From JBCDCP01 sp039181495 (lineage in GTDB: Bacteria; Pseudomonadota; Alphaproteobacteria; Rhizobiales; Tepidamorphaceae): DNA of 28,179 bases. The position numbers and the translations under genes are program-made. Where the stretch lies: positions 1-28,179 of the forward strand of contig JBCDCP010000023.1 of assembly GCA_039181495.1 (NCBI GenBank), given 5' to 3'. The first letter of the stretch is position 1, and each line of letters begins with the position of its first letter. The notes under the pieces were generated by a model. That model was not told the DNA's origin. It searched no databases and saw only the letters and a list, made by a program, of their open reading frames with translations. Shown one piece after another: positions 1 through 7,177 of this stretch.

Positions 1-77
1 TGAAAAAACGCAAGCTATCGCTCAAGGACCGCATCACTGCCCTTGAAGACCGGCTCACACCAGACATTATCGCGTGA
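1..77 (+). CDS. YdcH family (DUF465) small protein, 3' end only
   Basis: This is the C-terminal end of a gene that starts before the window. The frame beginning at base 3 reads KKRKLSLKDRITALEDRL and so on to a TGA at 75-77; the partial codon before it ends in TG and so codes Leu, Met or Val. A lysine-rich L-KKRKL-LKD-I--LE ending is typical of the short coiled-coil YdcH/DUF465 proteins, whose function is unknown. In many alphaproteobacteria such genes lie just upstream of purE, which fits the neighbourhood here. Only 24 residues are visible, so the family call rests on the motif and synteny. Confidence 0.6.
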   Translation, partial: KKRKLSLKDRITALEDRLTPDIIA

Positions 78-128
78 TCAGACGGAGCCGAAAGGTAAGT
101 TCGAAACCTGGCAGCGGTGAGACCGCTA

Positions 129-782
129 TCAAACGGCGACCAGCGAGGCCCTTCGCGCCCGTTTGTCTTCGTACATCGCCGCATCGGCCCGCGCGACAAG
201 CTGTTCTGGCAGTTCTTCGGGCCTGAGTTGTGCGACGCCACAAGACAGAGACATCCGAAGCGGTCCCGCCGGTGTCTCACATACCGACTCGCCGATCAGC
301 AGTTTAAGCTCTTCGGCCTTGGCGTGACCAAGTTCCGCATTGGCGTTCCATAGCAGAATTGCGAATTCGTCGCCGCCTAAACGTCCGAGTATATCAGAGC
401 GACGGATACCCGACTGGAGAACCATCACCGCGTGCATAAGCACGCGATCTCCAGCTTCATGACCATGCGTGTCATTGATCATCTTGAAGTTGTCGAGATC
501 GCAATAGATCAGCGTTGCCGGCATGCGATAGCGTGCACAGAACGAGAATGCGCGAGCGATTTCTGCAACAAACCCCCGGCGATTGAGCACCGGCAGCAGT
601 GCATCCTGAACCGCATGGGCCTGTAGCGTTTCGATCTCCTTCTGCTGCACCGTCATAGCCACGCGCAGCCGCGAAATCTCGGCACGCAGCAGAGCGTTTT
701 CGTGCGCCAGCTTGCCCGAATCCACCTTGGCAGACCGTGGCTGGTTCTGGCTGGCTGTCTTGGTCTTGCGCATCACCGTCAT
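129..782 (-). CDS. Small diguanylate cyclase (GGDEF domain)
   Basis: The 217-residue protein has a basic N-terminus, a heptad-like coiled coil at about residues 24-58, and one GGDEF domain at about 60-210. The active-site loop GGDEF (136-140) is intact, and DLDNFK (95-100) supplies the metal-binding and nucleotide-binding region. An RRSD motif (127-130) lies five residues before GGDEF, which matches the inhibitory I-site that binds the product cyclic-di-GMP. The protein should therefore make c-di-GMP from two GTP and be feedback inhibited, with the coiled coil giving the dimer needed for catalysis. No sensor domain, signal peptide or membrane segment is seen, so it is probably cytosolic. It lies opposite to, and between, the ydcH tail and purE. 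The start is ATG at 782; an in-frame ATG three codons later is an alternative. Confidence 0.9.
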   Translation of the reverse strand: MTVMRKTKTASQNQPRSAKVDSGKLAHENALLRAEISRLRVAMTVQQKEIETLQAHAVQDALLPVLNRRGFVAEIARAFSFCARYRMPATLIYCDLDNFKMINDTHGHEAGDRVLMHAVMVLQSGIRRSDILGRLGGDEFAILLWNANAELGHAKAEELKLLIGESVCETPAGPLRMSLSCGVAQLRPEELPEQLVARADAAMYEDKRARRASLVAV

Positions 783-859
783 GATCTAACTACCGGCCCC
801 AATAACGGAACAGCCTGTCCCTTCCCAAGAGTTGCGGAACTGGAGCGTCCTGCCAACTC

Positions 860-874
860 TGAATTTGAAATTCA
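860..874. repeat. AT-rich inverted repeat, 7-bp arms
   Basis: TGAATTT-G-AAATTCA is a perfect inverted repeat with a one-base centre. It is AT-rich within GC-rich DNA and lies about 80 bp before the diguanylate cyclase start. It could be a dimeric regulator site or just promoter DNA of that gene. Confidence 0.4.
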
Positions 875-1071
875 TAACATCCCCCCTTGAAGAGGTTACC
901 AATCCGATCGGAGCAATTTGAACGAATCCAAAAAGACGCTGCCTCTTGCGGCTCTTGCCGACGTGACCGGAATACATATACTCCATTGCCTTCTCGCGCC
1001 GGAGCGTGCGGTCCCGAACCGCCTCCGGCGCAATCATTTTCTTCTGTCGCTGCTGGGCGGAAGTATGCCGT

Positions 1072-1090
1072 GCCAGTCAATTTGACTGGC
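1072..1090. promoter_or_regulatory. Perfect 19-bp palindrome upstream of purE (possible operator)
   Basis: GCCAGTCAA-T-TTGACTGGC has two 9-bp perfect arms around a single central base. It ends 30 bases before the purE ATG. There is no T-run after it, so it is not an intrinsic terminator, and the one-base loop is too tight for an RNA hairpin of the usual kind. Its symmetry and position suit a binding site for a dimeric repressor or activator. The regulator is unknown, and the TTGAC in the right arm could also be part of a -35 element. Confidence 0.45.
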
Positions 1091-1120
1091 TCCGCGAAGC
1101 GCGAACCAGGGAGAAGGCGG

Positions 1121-1717
1121 ATGCCAGCGAGGCAAACATCCGAACAGTTTGATGTTGCTGTGATCATGGGTAGCAAGTCCGACTGGGACACGATGCGCCA
1201 CGCTGCCGAGGCTCTCGCAGAACTCGGGATCAGCCATGATATCAGGATCGTCTCGGCACACCGCACGCCACAGCGCCTGTTTGATTTTGCCTCCAGCGCG
1301 CGCGAGGCCGGCTTCAAGGTGATCATTGCTGGCGCCGGCGGAGCTGCGCATTTGCCGGGCATGACGGCAGCCCTGACGCCGTTGCCGGTGTTCGGAGTTC
1401 CAGTGAAATCCAAGGCGCTGTCGGGTCAGGATAGTTTGTACTCCATCGTGCAAATGCCTGCCGGCGTGCCGGTAGGAACACTGGCGATCGGCCGGGCCGG
1501 GGCAACCAATGCGGCATTGTTGGCAGCCAGCGTGTTGGCGCTGACTGACAGGGCTTTGGCCGCGCGGCTTGACGCTTGGCGGACTGCACAAACCGAGTCG
1601 GTCGACCATCAGCCTCCGGAATTGGATCCCAAAACCCAACGTCGCGGCTCGAAGGATGGCAGTGGTCAACCGGTAGATCCCGTCATTCACATCGCCGCCA
1701 ATACAGCAGCCGATTGA
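1121..1717 (+). CDS. purE: 5-(carboxyamino)imidazole ribonucleotide mutase PurE
   Basis: PurE converts N5-CAIR to CAIR in purine synthesis, using the product of PurK, which is encoded next. The protein shows MGSKSDW (residues 16-22), the SAHRTP active-site stretch with the key His47, AGAGGAAHLPG, and GVPVKSKALSGQDSLYSIVQMPAGVPV, all diagnostic of class I PurE. I chose ATG 1121, which gives 198 residues, because a GGGAGAAGG Shine-Dalgarno-like stretch precedes it and the family starts about ten residues before GSKSDW. The frame is open further upstream but that part has no family similarity. The family domain ends near residue 155-160. A polar tail of about 40 residues rich in Gln, Asp and Pro follows, which is longer than usual. 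purK starts 22 bases downstream, so the two are surely co-transcribed. Confidence 0.95.
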   Translation: MPARQTSEQFDVAVIMGSKSDWDTMRHAAEALAELGISHDIRIVSAHRTPQRLFDFASSAREAGFKVIIAGAGGAAHLPGMTAALTPLPVFGVPVKSKALSGQDSLYSIVQMPAGVPVGTLAIGRAGATNAALLAASVLALTDRALAARLDAWRTAQTESVDHQPPELDPKTQRRGSKDGSGQPVDPVIHIAANTAAD

Positions 1718-1739
1718 TCCGAACCGACCTGTCTCGACG

Positions 1740-2849
1740 ATGACGCCAAGGTCTGAACTAGTCATGCGACCTCTTCCCGCTGGCGCGGTGATCGGCATTC
1801 TTGGGACCGGGCAACTCGCTCGTATGCTTGCACTGGCAGCTGCCCGGCTCGGGCTCAAGACGCATGTCTACGGTCCCGAGAGCGATGCGCCTGCACATTC
1901 CGTTTCAGCTGCCCAAACCACCGCTGACTATGACGACCACGTGGCCCTTCAGCAGTTCGCCGGCGCAGTCGATGTCGTGACCTATGAGTTCGAGAATGTG
2001 CCCGAAGGGACCGCACGGATCTTGGCGGAACACACAGCTGTCCATCCCGCCGCCGAGGCGTTGCGCGTTGCCCAGGACCGGCTGACCGAAAAACGCTATC
2101 TTGAGAATCTCGGCATTCCGGTGGCGCCATTTACCCCGATTGACCATGCTGACGATCTGGCTGCCGCGATTCGAACCGGGCATGCGCCTGGGATCCTTAA
2201 GACCCGGAGACTGGGTTATGACGGCAAAGGCCAAAGCCGCGTCAGGGCGGACACCGACCCGCAAGCGACCTTCGATGAAATAGGCGGGGCACCAGCGATC
2301 CTTGAGGGATTTATTTCATTTGAGCGGGAGGTTTCGGTTATCGCGGCGAGGGATAAAACGGGCACCTATTGCGCCTTCGATATTGCCGAGAACGTCCACC
2401 GTGATGGCATTCTTCACACCAGTACAGTACCGGCTGGGATTGGGCCGGAAACCGCCGCATTGGCCGTAGATATGGCTCGGACTCTCATGGACGGGCTGAA
2501 TTATGTCGGCGTGCTGGGCCTGGAACTGTTTCATTGCCCGGGTGGCGACGGGCCGGACCTTATCGCCAACGAGTTTGCGCCACGCGTGCACAATTCCGGT
2601 CACTGGACAATGGATGCCTGTATCACCTGCCAATTCGAGCAGCACATTCGCGCCGTTGCCGGCTGGCCGCTCGGCGACACCGAACGACACAGCGATGTGG
2701 TGATGACAAATCTGATCGGAGCGGAAATTGACCAGGTGAGCGGCCTGGCATCCAGCAAGCGTATTGCGATCCATGTCTACGGCAAGACAGACGCACGGCC
2801 CGGCCGAAAAATGGGCCATGTGAACACGCTCAAGAAGCGGATCGGGTAG
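1740..2849 (+). CDS. purK: 5-(carboxyamino)imidazole ribonucleotide synthase PurK
   Basis: PurK is an ATP-grasp enzyme that carboxylates AIR with bicarbonate and ATP to give N5-CAIR, the PurE substrate. The 369-residue length fits the family. The N-terminal GILGTGQLARMLALAA replaces the usual GILGGGQLGRM, followed by TYEFENVP, the ATP-grasp segment with KTRRLGYDGKGQ, EGFISFEREVSVIAAR, and the late EFAPRVHNSGHWT motif of the active site. The ATG at 1740 gives the longest frame. An in-frame ATG at 1764 (MRPLPAGAVIGILG) fits the usual family N-terminus better and could be the real start. Neither has a strong ribosome binding site. It forms a two-gene purine unit with purE. Confidence 0.95.
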   Translation: MTPRSELVMRPLPAGAVIGILGTGQLARMLALAAARLGLKTHVYGPESDAPAHSVSAAQTTADYDDHVALQQFAGAVDVVTYEFENVPEGTARILAEHTAVHPAAEALRVAQDRLTEKRYLENLGIPVAPFTPIDHADDLAAAIRTGHAPGILKTRRLGYDGKGQSRVRADTDPQATFDEIGGAPAILEGFISFEREVSVIAARDKTGTYCAFDIAENVHRDGILHTSTVPAGIGPETAALAVDMARTLMDGLNYVGVLGLELFHCPGGDGPDLIANEFAPRVHNSGHWTMDACITCQFEQHIRAVAGWPLGDTERHSDVVMTNLIGAEIDQVSGLASSKRIAIHVYGKTDARPGRKMGHVNTLKKRIG

Positions 2850-2910
2850 GTCAATTTCCATTCCAACGCGCCTATGCGAACTGGACAGTTTGCCGAAAGA
2901 CTGATATCAA

Positions 2911-3078
2911 ATGTGCAATTGCGTGGTGCTTCACCGCGCTTTTGGTGTTTCCAAGGTCATGGGCGAGGCGAGCCTCCTTGATTTGGAGGAGCAAGCCGTG
3001 TCGCTCCGAGTTGCGGCGAGCCATATTCAGCTGCGCACTCGGATCTTTGAACAGCAAGTGAGATCAAGCGCCCCTTGA
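2911..3078 (+). CDS. Possible small protein of unknown function (55 aa)
   Basis: Between purK and rpsU lies a short plus-strand frame starting at ATG 2911. Its second half, from an internal ATG at 2959, reads like a real amphipathic helix (MGEASLLDLEEQAVSLRVAA and on to TGA 3076-3078) and favours G or C at third codon positions. The first half, rich in Cys and Val, is less convincing. I recognise no family and see no clear ribosome binding site. The stretch could equally be untranslated leader of rpsU. Treat as a weak candidate. Confidence 0.25.
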   Translation: MCNCVVLHRAFGVSKVMGEASLLDLEEQAVSLRVAASHIQLRTRIFEQQVRSSAP

Positions 3079-3129
3079 GCGGCAACAGACACCGGCCAGA
3101 GTTTGGCCGGCAGGAAAGAGGTTAGGCAC

Positions 3130-3354
3130 GTGCAGGTTATTGTCCGCGACAACAACGTGGATCAGGCCCTCAAGGTCCTGAAAAAGAAGATGCAGCGCGA
3201 AGGCATCTTCCGCGAAATGAAGCTCCGCAATTTCTACGAGAAGCCGTCGGTCAAGAAGGCACGCGAAAAGGCTGAAGCCGTTCGCCGCGCCCGGAAACTG
3301 GCACGCAAGCGGGCTCAGCGTGAAGGTCTGCTCGGCGCAAAAGGCCGCCGCTGA
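3130..3354 (+). CDS. rpsU: 30S ribosomal protein S21 (bS21)
   Basis: The product is the small basic S21 protein of the 30S subunit, 74 residues, which helps the 16S rRNA 3' end pair with messenger. The VIVRDNNVDQALKVLKKKMQ start, the REGIFREMKLRNFYEKPS core, and the Arg/Lys/Ala-rich C-terminal helix are diagnostic. The start is GTG at 3130, since homologues begin MQVxVRDNNV; the frame upstream (MAGRKEVRH) has no family similarity, and an AGGAAAGAGG stretch sits just before the GTG. Placement after purEK is common in alphaproteobacteria. A strong terminator follows about 40 bases after the stop. Confidence 0.96.
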   Translation: MQVIVRDNNVDQALKVLKKKMQREGIFREMKLRNFYEKPSVKKAREKAEAVRRARKLARKRAQREGLLGAKGRR

Positions 3355-3396
3355 TTTCCTGAAGACTGTCCGGTAACCCACCCGGCTCGAAGATGA

Positions 3397-3425
3397 AAAA
3401 GCCCGGCTCACAGAGCCGGGCTTTT
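3397..3425. terminator. Bidirectional intrinsic terminator between rpsU and pntB
   Basis: An 8-bp GC-rich stem, GCCCGGCT (3401-3408) with AGCCGGGC (3414-3421), encloses the loop CACAG. It is flanked by an A-run on the left and a T-run on the right, so it works as a Rho-independent terminator in both directions. It ends rpsU on the plus strand and the pnt run on the minus strand, whose last stop codon is at 3452-3454. Confidence 0.9.
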
Positions 3426-3451
3426 CGTTTTCTGCGCTACACCAGATCGGC

Positions 3452-4843
3452 CTAGAGCGATTTGACGATGTTCTCTGTCATCTTCTTGGCATCACCGAAC
3501 AGCATCATTGTCCGATCCATGAAGAACAGTTCGTTCTGGATGCCGGCATAGCCTGAGCTCATTCCACGCTTGACGAACAGAACGGTCCCGGCCTTGTCGA
3601 CATCAAGGATCGGCATGCCATAGATCGAGGACGATGGATCGTCGCGCGCCGCCGGGTTGGTGACGTCGTTAGCTCCGATCACATAAACCACGTCGGCAGT
3701 CGCGAATTCCGAGTTGATGTCCTCAAGCTCGAATACTTCGTCATAGGGCACCTGCGCTTCGGCCAGCAGGACGTTCATGTGCCCCGGCATCCGGCCCGCG
3801 ACGGGGTGAATGGCGTACTTAACCTCGACACCCTCTTCCTTGAGCTTGTCGGCCATTTCGCGCAGCGAGTGCTGTGCTTGGGCCACCGCCATGCCGTAGC
3901 CCGGGACAATGATAACCTTGCCGGCATTCTTCATCAGGAAGGCCGCATCGTCGCCCGAGCCCTGCTTGACCGGGCGGGCTTCTTCATCGCCACCAGCAGC
4001 AGCTTCCTCGCCGCCGAAGCCGCCGAGGATCACTGAGATGAACGAGCGGTTCATGCCTTTGCACATGATGTAGCTAAGGATGGCACCCGACGAGCCGACA
4101 AGCGCGCCGGTGATGATCAGCGCGGTGTTGCCGAGCGTGAAACCGATGCCGGCGGCTGCCCAACCCGAATAGGAGTTCAGCATCGATACAACGACCGGCA
4201 TATCCGCTCCGCCGATCGGAATAATGATCAGCACGCCGAGAACCAGCGCCAGGATGACGATGATCCAGAAAACCAGATGACTCTCTGTGAAGACCAGAAT
4301 GATGCAGAGAATGACAACGCCGGCACCCAATGCCAGGTTCACGATATGCCGCATGGGCAGCATGATCGGCTTGCCGGACATCCGCCCATCAAGCTTGGCG
4401 AACGCGATCACCGAACCGGTGAAGGTCAGCGCACCGATCGCCGCGCCAAGCGCCATTTCCACAAGACTGATTGCCTTGATGGATCCGACTTCGCCGATCC
4501 CGAACGCTTGCGGCGCATACAGCGCTGCAGCGGCGACCAGCACAGCGGCCATACCGACGAGAGAGTGAAATGCGGCGACCAGCTGAGGCATCGCCGTCAT
4601 TGGAATGCGCTGGGCAATGACCGCCCCAATGCCGCCGCCAACCCCCATACCGACGATGATGAGGCCGGCCGAGGCAATCGACGGCGTCGCCAGGAGCAGC
4701 GTTGTAACGATGGCAATGGCCATACCAGCCATGCCGTAATAGTTGCCCTGCCGCGAGGATTCCGGGCTCGAAAGCCCGCGCAGGCTCATGATGAAGAGAA
4801 CGGCTGCTGCGAGATAAAGCAGCGCTGCGATATTGGCGCTCAT
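3452..4843 (-). CDS. pntB: NAD(P) transhydrogenase subunit beta PntB
   Basis: PntB is the membrane and NADP-binding subunit of the proton-translocating transhydrogenase, which uses the proton gradient to reduce NADP with NADH. The 463-residue length is normal. The first ~260 residues are strongly hydrophobic with several membrane spans. The C-terminal ~180 residues form the NADP(H)-binding domain III, with VIIVPGYGMAVAQAQHSLRE, the AIHPVAGRMPGHMNVLLAEA loop, VIGANDVTNPAARDDPSS and GMPILDVDKAGTVLFVKRGM all intact. It starts 12 bases after the pntAB stop and is last in the run, just before the bidirectional terminator. Confidence 0.97.
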   Translation of the reverse strand: MSANIAALLYLAAAVLFIMSLRGLSSPESSRQGNYYGMAGMAIAIVTTLLLATPSIASAGLIIVGMGVGGGIGAVIAQRIPMTAMPQLVAAFHSLVGMAAVLVAAAALYAPQAFGIGEVGSIKAISLVEMALGAAIGALTFTGSVIAFAKLDGRMSGKPIMLPMRHIVNLALGAGVVILCIILVFTESHLVFWIIVILALVLGVLIIIPIGGADMPVVVSMLNSYSGWAAAGIGFTLGNTALIITGALVGSSGAILSYIMCKGMNRSFISVILGGFGGEEAAAGGDEEARPVKQGSGDDAAFLMKNAGKVIIVPGYGMAVAQAQHSLREMADKLKEEGVEVKYAIHPVAGRMPGHMNVLLAEAQVPYDEVFELEDINSEFATADVVYVIGANDVTNPAARDDPSSSIYGMPILDVDKAGTVLFVKRGMSSGYAGIQNELFFMDRTMMLFGDAKKMTENIVKSL

Positions 4844-4855
4844 TGTCGGCTGCCC

Positions 4856-5317
4856 CTATTGCTTTTTCTTGTACATGGACAGCATTCGCTGCGTGACGAG
4901 GAACCCGCCAAAGATGTTCACGCTGGCGAGCACCAACGCGATGAATCCGAACACGCGCGCCATGCCGGCGCCATCGGCCACCAGGTCAACACTGACCGCG
5001 AGTAGTGCACCGACGACGATCACCGATGAAATCGCGTTGGTCACCGACATCAGCGGCGTGTGCAGCGCGGGCGTGACGCTCCAGACCACGTAATAGCCGA
5101 CGAAGATCGCAAGCACGAAGATCGCCAGACGGAACACGGTCGGGTCGATCGCGCCACCGCTGGCGCCCTGGGCCGCTGCACCAAGCGCGTCACCAGCGCC
5201 TTCGACGGACGCTGCGAGACTGTCGGCCCAGCTGCGCGCAGCCTCAGCCGCCTGCTCGGCCGCATCCGCTGCCTCGCGCGCACGCTCCAGCGCTTCGGCC
5301 GGTGTCACATCACTCAT
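4856..5317 (-). CDS. pntAB: NAD(P) transhydrogenase subunit alpha part 2 (membrane domain)
   Basis: This is the separate membrane portion of the alpha subunit, as found when pntA is split in two. Residues ~60-150 carry three or four membrane spans (FRLAIFVLAIFVGYYVVW, SSVIVVGALLAVSV, VFGFIALVLASVNIFGGFLV) and the PALHTPLMSVTNAISS motif typical of the family. The N-terminal ~55 residues are an Ala/Glu-rich helix (ALERAREAADAAEQAAEAA), longer than the minimal family form and probably linking to the soluble subunit. It lies between a small exported-protein gene and pntB in one operon. Confidence 0.93.
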   Translation of the reverse strand: MSDVTPAEALERAREAADAAEQAAEAARSWADSLAASVEGAGDALGAAAQGASGGAIDPTVFRLAIFVLAIFVGYYVVWSVTPALHTPLMSVTNAISSVIVVGALLAVSVDLVADGAGMARVFGFIALVLASVNIFGGFLVTQRMLSMYKKKQ

Positions 5318-5381
5318 TGAGGTTCCCCCAAGTCACTAGAAACATCTTTCAGCACGGCGTGGCTGCCGCTTGCTGGGCCGG

Positions 5382-5687
5382 TTATTGCCCGGCTCCGCAA
5401 GCCTTTACTGCAGCATCATACGCCTGCTGGTTCTGGATCATGAACGCCACATCCGGTGTACCCTTCTGCTGGCCTTCCATCGCAAGGACGAGGCCCAGCG
5501 TACGAATGTCGTCTGCCTTGGCGGCGAACCGATCAAACACGCAGCCTGCCTGATCCTGCGCAAATCCCGCGCCGCCTGAGGCGGTTGTTGCTGCGATGAA
5601 ACGCGCACGCAGATCGCTGTCGGAAGCTTGCGCAATGGACACGCTCCCGACAATGAGTGCCGCGACAAGGCAGAACAGGCGAACCAT
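5382..5687 (-). CDS. Small exported protein of unknown function inside the pnt operon
   Basis: The 101-residue product starts with a clear signal peptide (MVRLFCLVAALIVGSVSIAQA, cleavage expected after Ala21), so the mature part of about 80 residues should be periplasmic. It has only two cysteines after cleavage (Cys49 and Cys97), which could form a disulfide, and is otherwise mainly helical-looking, with DIRTLGLVLAMEGQQ as its most distinctive stretch. I do not recognise a family. The start lies four bases after the pntAA stop and the stop is 64 bases before the pntAB start, so it is almost certainly co-transcribed with the transhydrogenase. A role in assembly or in an unrelated periplasmic task cannot be told from the sequence. 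Confidence 0.85.
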   Translation of the reverse strand: MVRLFCLVAALIVGSVSIAQASDSDLRARFIAATTASGGAGFAQDQAGCVFDRFAAKADDIRTLGLVLAMEGQQKGTPDVAFMIQNQQAYDAAVKACGAGQ

Positions 5688-5691
5688 GCCG

Positions 5692-6828
5692 TCAGGCCGC
5701 TTTCTCGAACATCGGATTGACCAGTGATCCGTCCCGGGTCAGCAGGGTCGCCTGGACCAGTTCATCGTCCCAATCGACCGCCACAGACTTCGATTCCTTG
5801 TCGATCAACGTTTCAGCGAAGGCATAGAGATTACGTGCATAAAGCGCCGACGCGGTTGCCGCGAGGCGGCCCGGCACGTTGAGATAACCAACAACCTTGA
5901 CACCCTTGTGGTCAACGATTGTTCCGGGCTTTGAAACCTCGCAATTGCCGCCGCGCTCGACCGCCAGATCGACAATGACCGATCCCGGCAGCATGCTCTC
6001 GACCATGGCTTTGGTTACCAGCTTTGGTGCCGGACGGCCTGGGATCAATGCAGTCGTGATGACAATATTCTGCTTGGCGATGTGGGTGGCCACGAGCTCG
6101 GCCTGCTGTTTCTTGTAGTCGTCGGACATTTCCTTGGCGTAGCCGCCAGCGGTTTCCGCCTCACGAAACTCGTCATTCTCGACAGCAATGAACTTTGCAC
6201 CGAGTGACTCGACCTGCTCTTTCGCAGCCGGGCGGACGTCGGTTGCCGAAACAACCGCACCCAACCGGCGCGCAGTCGCAATCGCCTGGAGGCCGGCCAC
6301 GCCAGCTCCCATCACGAACACCTTCGCAGCCGGCACGGTGCCTGCGGCTGTCATCATCATTGGCAGCGCCTGACCAAAAGCTTCGGACCCGTCGATCACG
6401 GCGCGATAACCGGCAAGATTGGCCTGGCTCGAAAGGACGTCCATCACCTGGGCACGTGTGATGCGCGGCATCAGTTCCATTGCAAAAGATGCAACACCGG
6501 CCTTGGCAGCTGCATCAAGTGCCGCCGCATTGCCGTAGGGGTCCATGATGCCGATGACGAGTGCGCCCTTCTTGCAAAGACCAAATGTCTTGTCATCGGG
6601 ACGACGCACGGTGAGCACGATGTCAGCATCCTTGAGAAGTGCATCGGCGCCCTTGGCGACAGAAGCACCTGCCTCCTTGTAGCCAGCATCGGGGATAGCC
6701 GAGCCCTTGCCGGCCCCAGCCTGCACGGCGACATCAGCACCAAGGCCAATGAACTTCTTGACCGTTTCAGGCGTTGCGGCAACGCGCGGTTCGTTCTTGT
6801 CGGTTTCAGCGGGAATCGCGATTTTCAT
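5692..6828 (-). CDS. pntAA: NAD(P) transhydrogenase subunit alpha part 1 (NAD-binding domain)
   Basis: This 378-residue soluble subunit binds NAD(H) (domain I) of the split-type transhydrogenase. It opens with MKIAIPAETDKNEPRVAATP, the alanine dehydrogenase/PntA N-terminal signature. It has the ELMPRITRAQVMDVLSSQAN stretch, the Rossmann motif VMGAGVAGLQAIATARRLGA, ATDVRPAAKEQVESLGAKF, and the RPAPKLVTKAMVESMLPGSVIVDLA segment. The membrane part is encoded separately downstream (pntAB), with a small exported protein in between. The ATG at 6828 matches the family start exactly; only a weak GGA precedes it. It follows the COX4-like gene by 37 bases. Confidence 0.97.
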   Translation of the reverse strand: MKIAIPAETDKNEPRVAATPETVKKFIGLGADVAVQAGAGKGSAIPDAGYKEAGASVAKGADALLKDADIVLTVRRPDDKTFGLCKKGALVIGIMDPYGNAAALDAAAKAGVASFAMELMPRITRAQVMDVLSSQANLAGYRAVIDGSEAFGQALPMMMTAAGTVPAAKVFVMGAGVAGLQAIATARRLGAVVSATDVRPAAKEQVESLGAKFIAVENDEFREAETAGGYAKEMSDDYKKQQAELVATHIAKQNIVITTALIPGRPAPKLVTKAMVESMLPGSVIVDLAVERGGNCEVSKPGTIVDHKGVKVVGYLNVPGRLAATASALYARNLYAFAETLIDKESKSVAVDWDDELVQATLLTRDGSLVNPMFEKAA

Positions 6829-6865
6829 TGGTGTTGGTTCCGTGCCCGGTCAGTCCGAAGACCGG

Positions 6866-7117
6866 TTACATGATCGATACGAGAAACAGGAGGACGGCGA
6901 TCACCGAAACGGCGGCCGACGGCTTGTAAGAGCCGCGCATCATGAAGCCAAGTGCAACAGCAACCAGCGACAGAATGAACACCAAAAGACCGAACCAGAA
7001 TGCATCCGTGATCGTGAACAGGATCAGTGAGATCAGGATGTTCAGAACCGCCACGATGGTGAGTTTGGTGAACTCCATGAACCCGGCATAGGTGCGATCA
7101 TGCTCGGCATAGTCCAT
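6866..7117 (-). CDS. Small membrane protein, aa3-type cytochrome oxidase subunit IV-like
   Basis: The N-terminal MDYAEHDRTYAGFMEFTKLT followed by a membrane span resembles the short aa3-type cytochrome c oxidase subunit IV of alphaproteobacteria (COX4_pro_2), which stabilises the oxidase. The usual protein has one span; here two more hydrophobic segments follow (FWFGLLVFILSLVAVALGF and SAAVSVIAVLLFLVSIM), giving 83 residues and probably three spans. I chose ATG 7117 because GAGG sits eight bases upstream and the family begins there. The frame is open to ATG 7255, but that part looks like leader. No other oxidase gene is nearby. Similar small genes are known beside pntA in this class, so the link to the transhydrogenase may be older than any link to the oxidase. 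Confidence 0.75.
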   Translation of the reverse strand: MDYAEHDRTYAGFMEFTKLTIVAVLNILISLILFTITDAFWFGLLVFILSLVAVALGFMMRGSYKPSAAVSVIAVLLFLVSIM

Positions 7118-7177
7118 GGCAGCGTCCTCGGTCGTCTCAGTGGCCAAGATGGCATCCTCCTCAATGTCATGGAGTTG

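Larger units (their letters stand above)
783..1120. other. Divergent intergenic region between the diguanylate cyclase gene and purE
   Basis: These 338 bases separate two divergent genes and should hold both promoters. An open frame runs through much of the region on the plus strand into purE, and another on the minus strand, but neither translation resembles a known family and both are rich in Arg, Ser, Pro and Cys as expected of non-coding GC-rich DNA. Two perfect inverted repeats are present, at 860-874 and 1072-1090, and are listed separately. I see no RNA gene. Confidence 0.5.

Noticed and set aside
786..1037. 83-codon minus-strand frame upstream of the diguanylate cyclase gene
   Set aside because: No family likeness, no ribosome binding site, and it covers the divergent promoter region with its palindromes.
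887..1120. Open extension of purE upstream of ATG 1121
   Set aside because: The translation is Arg/Ser/Pro-rich with no PurE similarity, and 1121 has a good ribosome binding site and the family start.
4277..5005. 242-codon plus-strand frame opposite pntB/pntAB
   Set aside because: It is antisense to well-supported genes and reads as Asp/His/Arg-rich mirror of membrane-protein codons.
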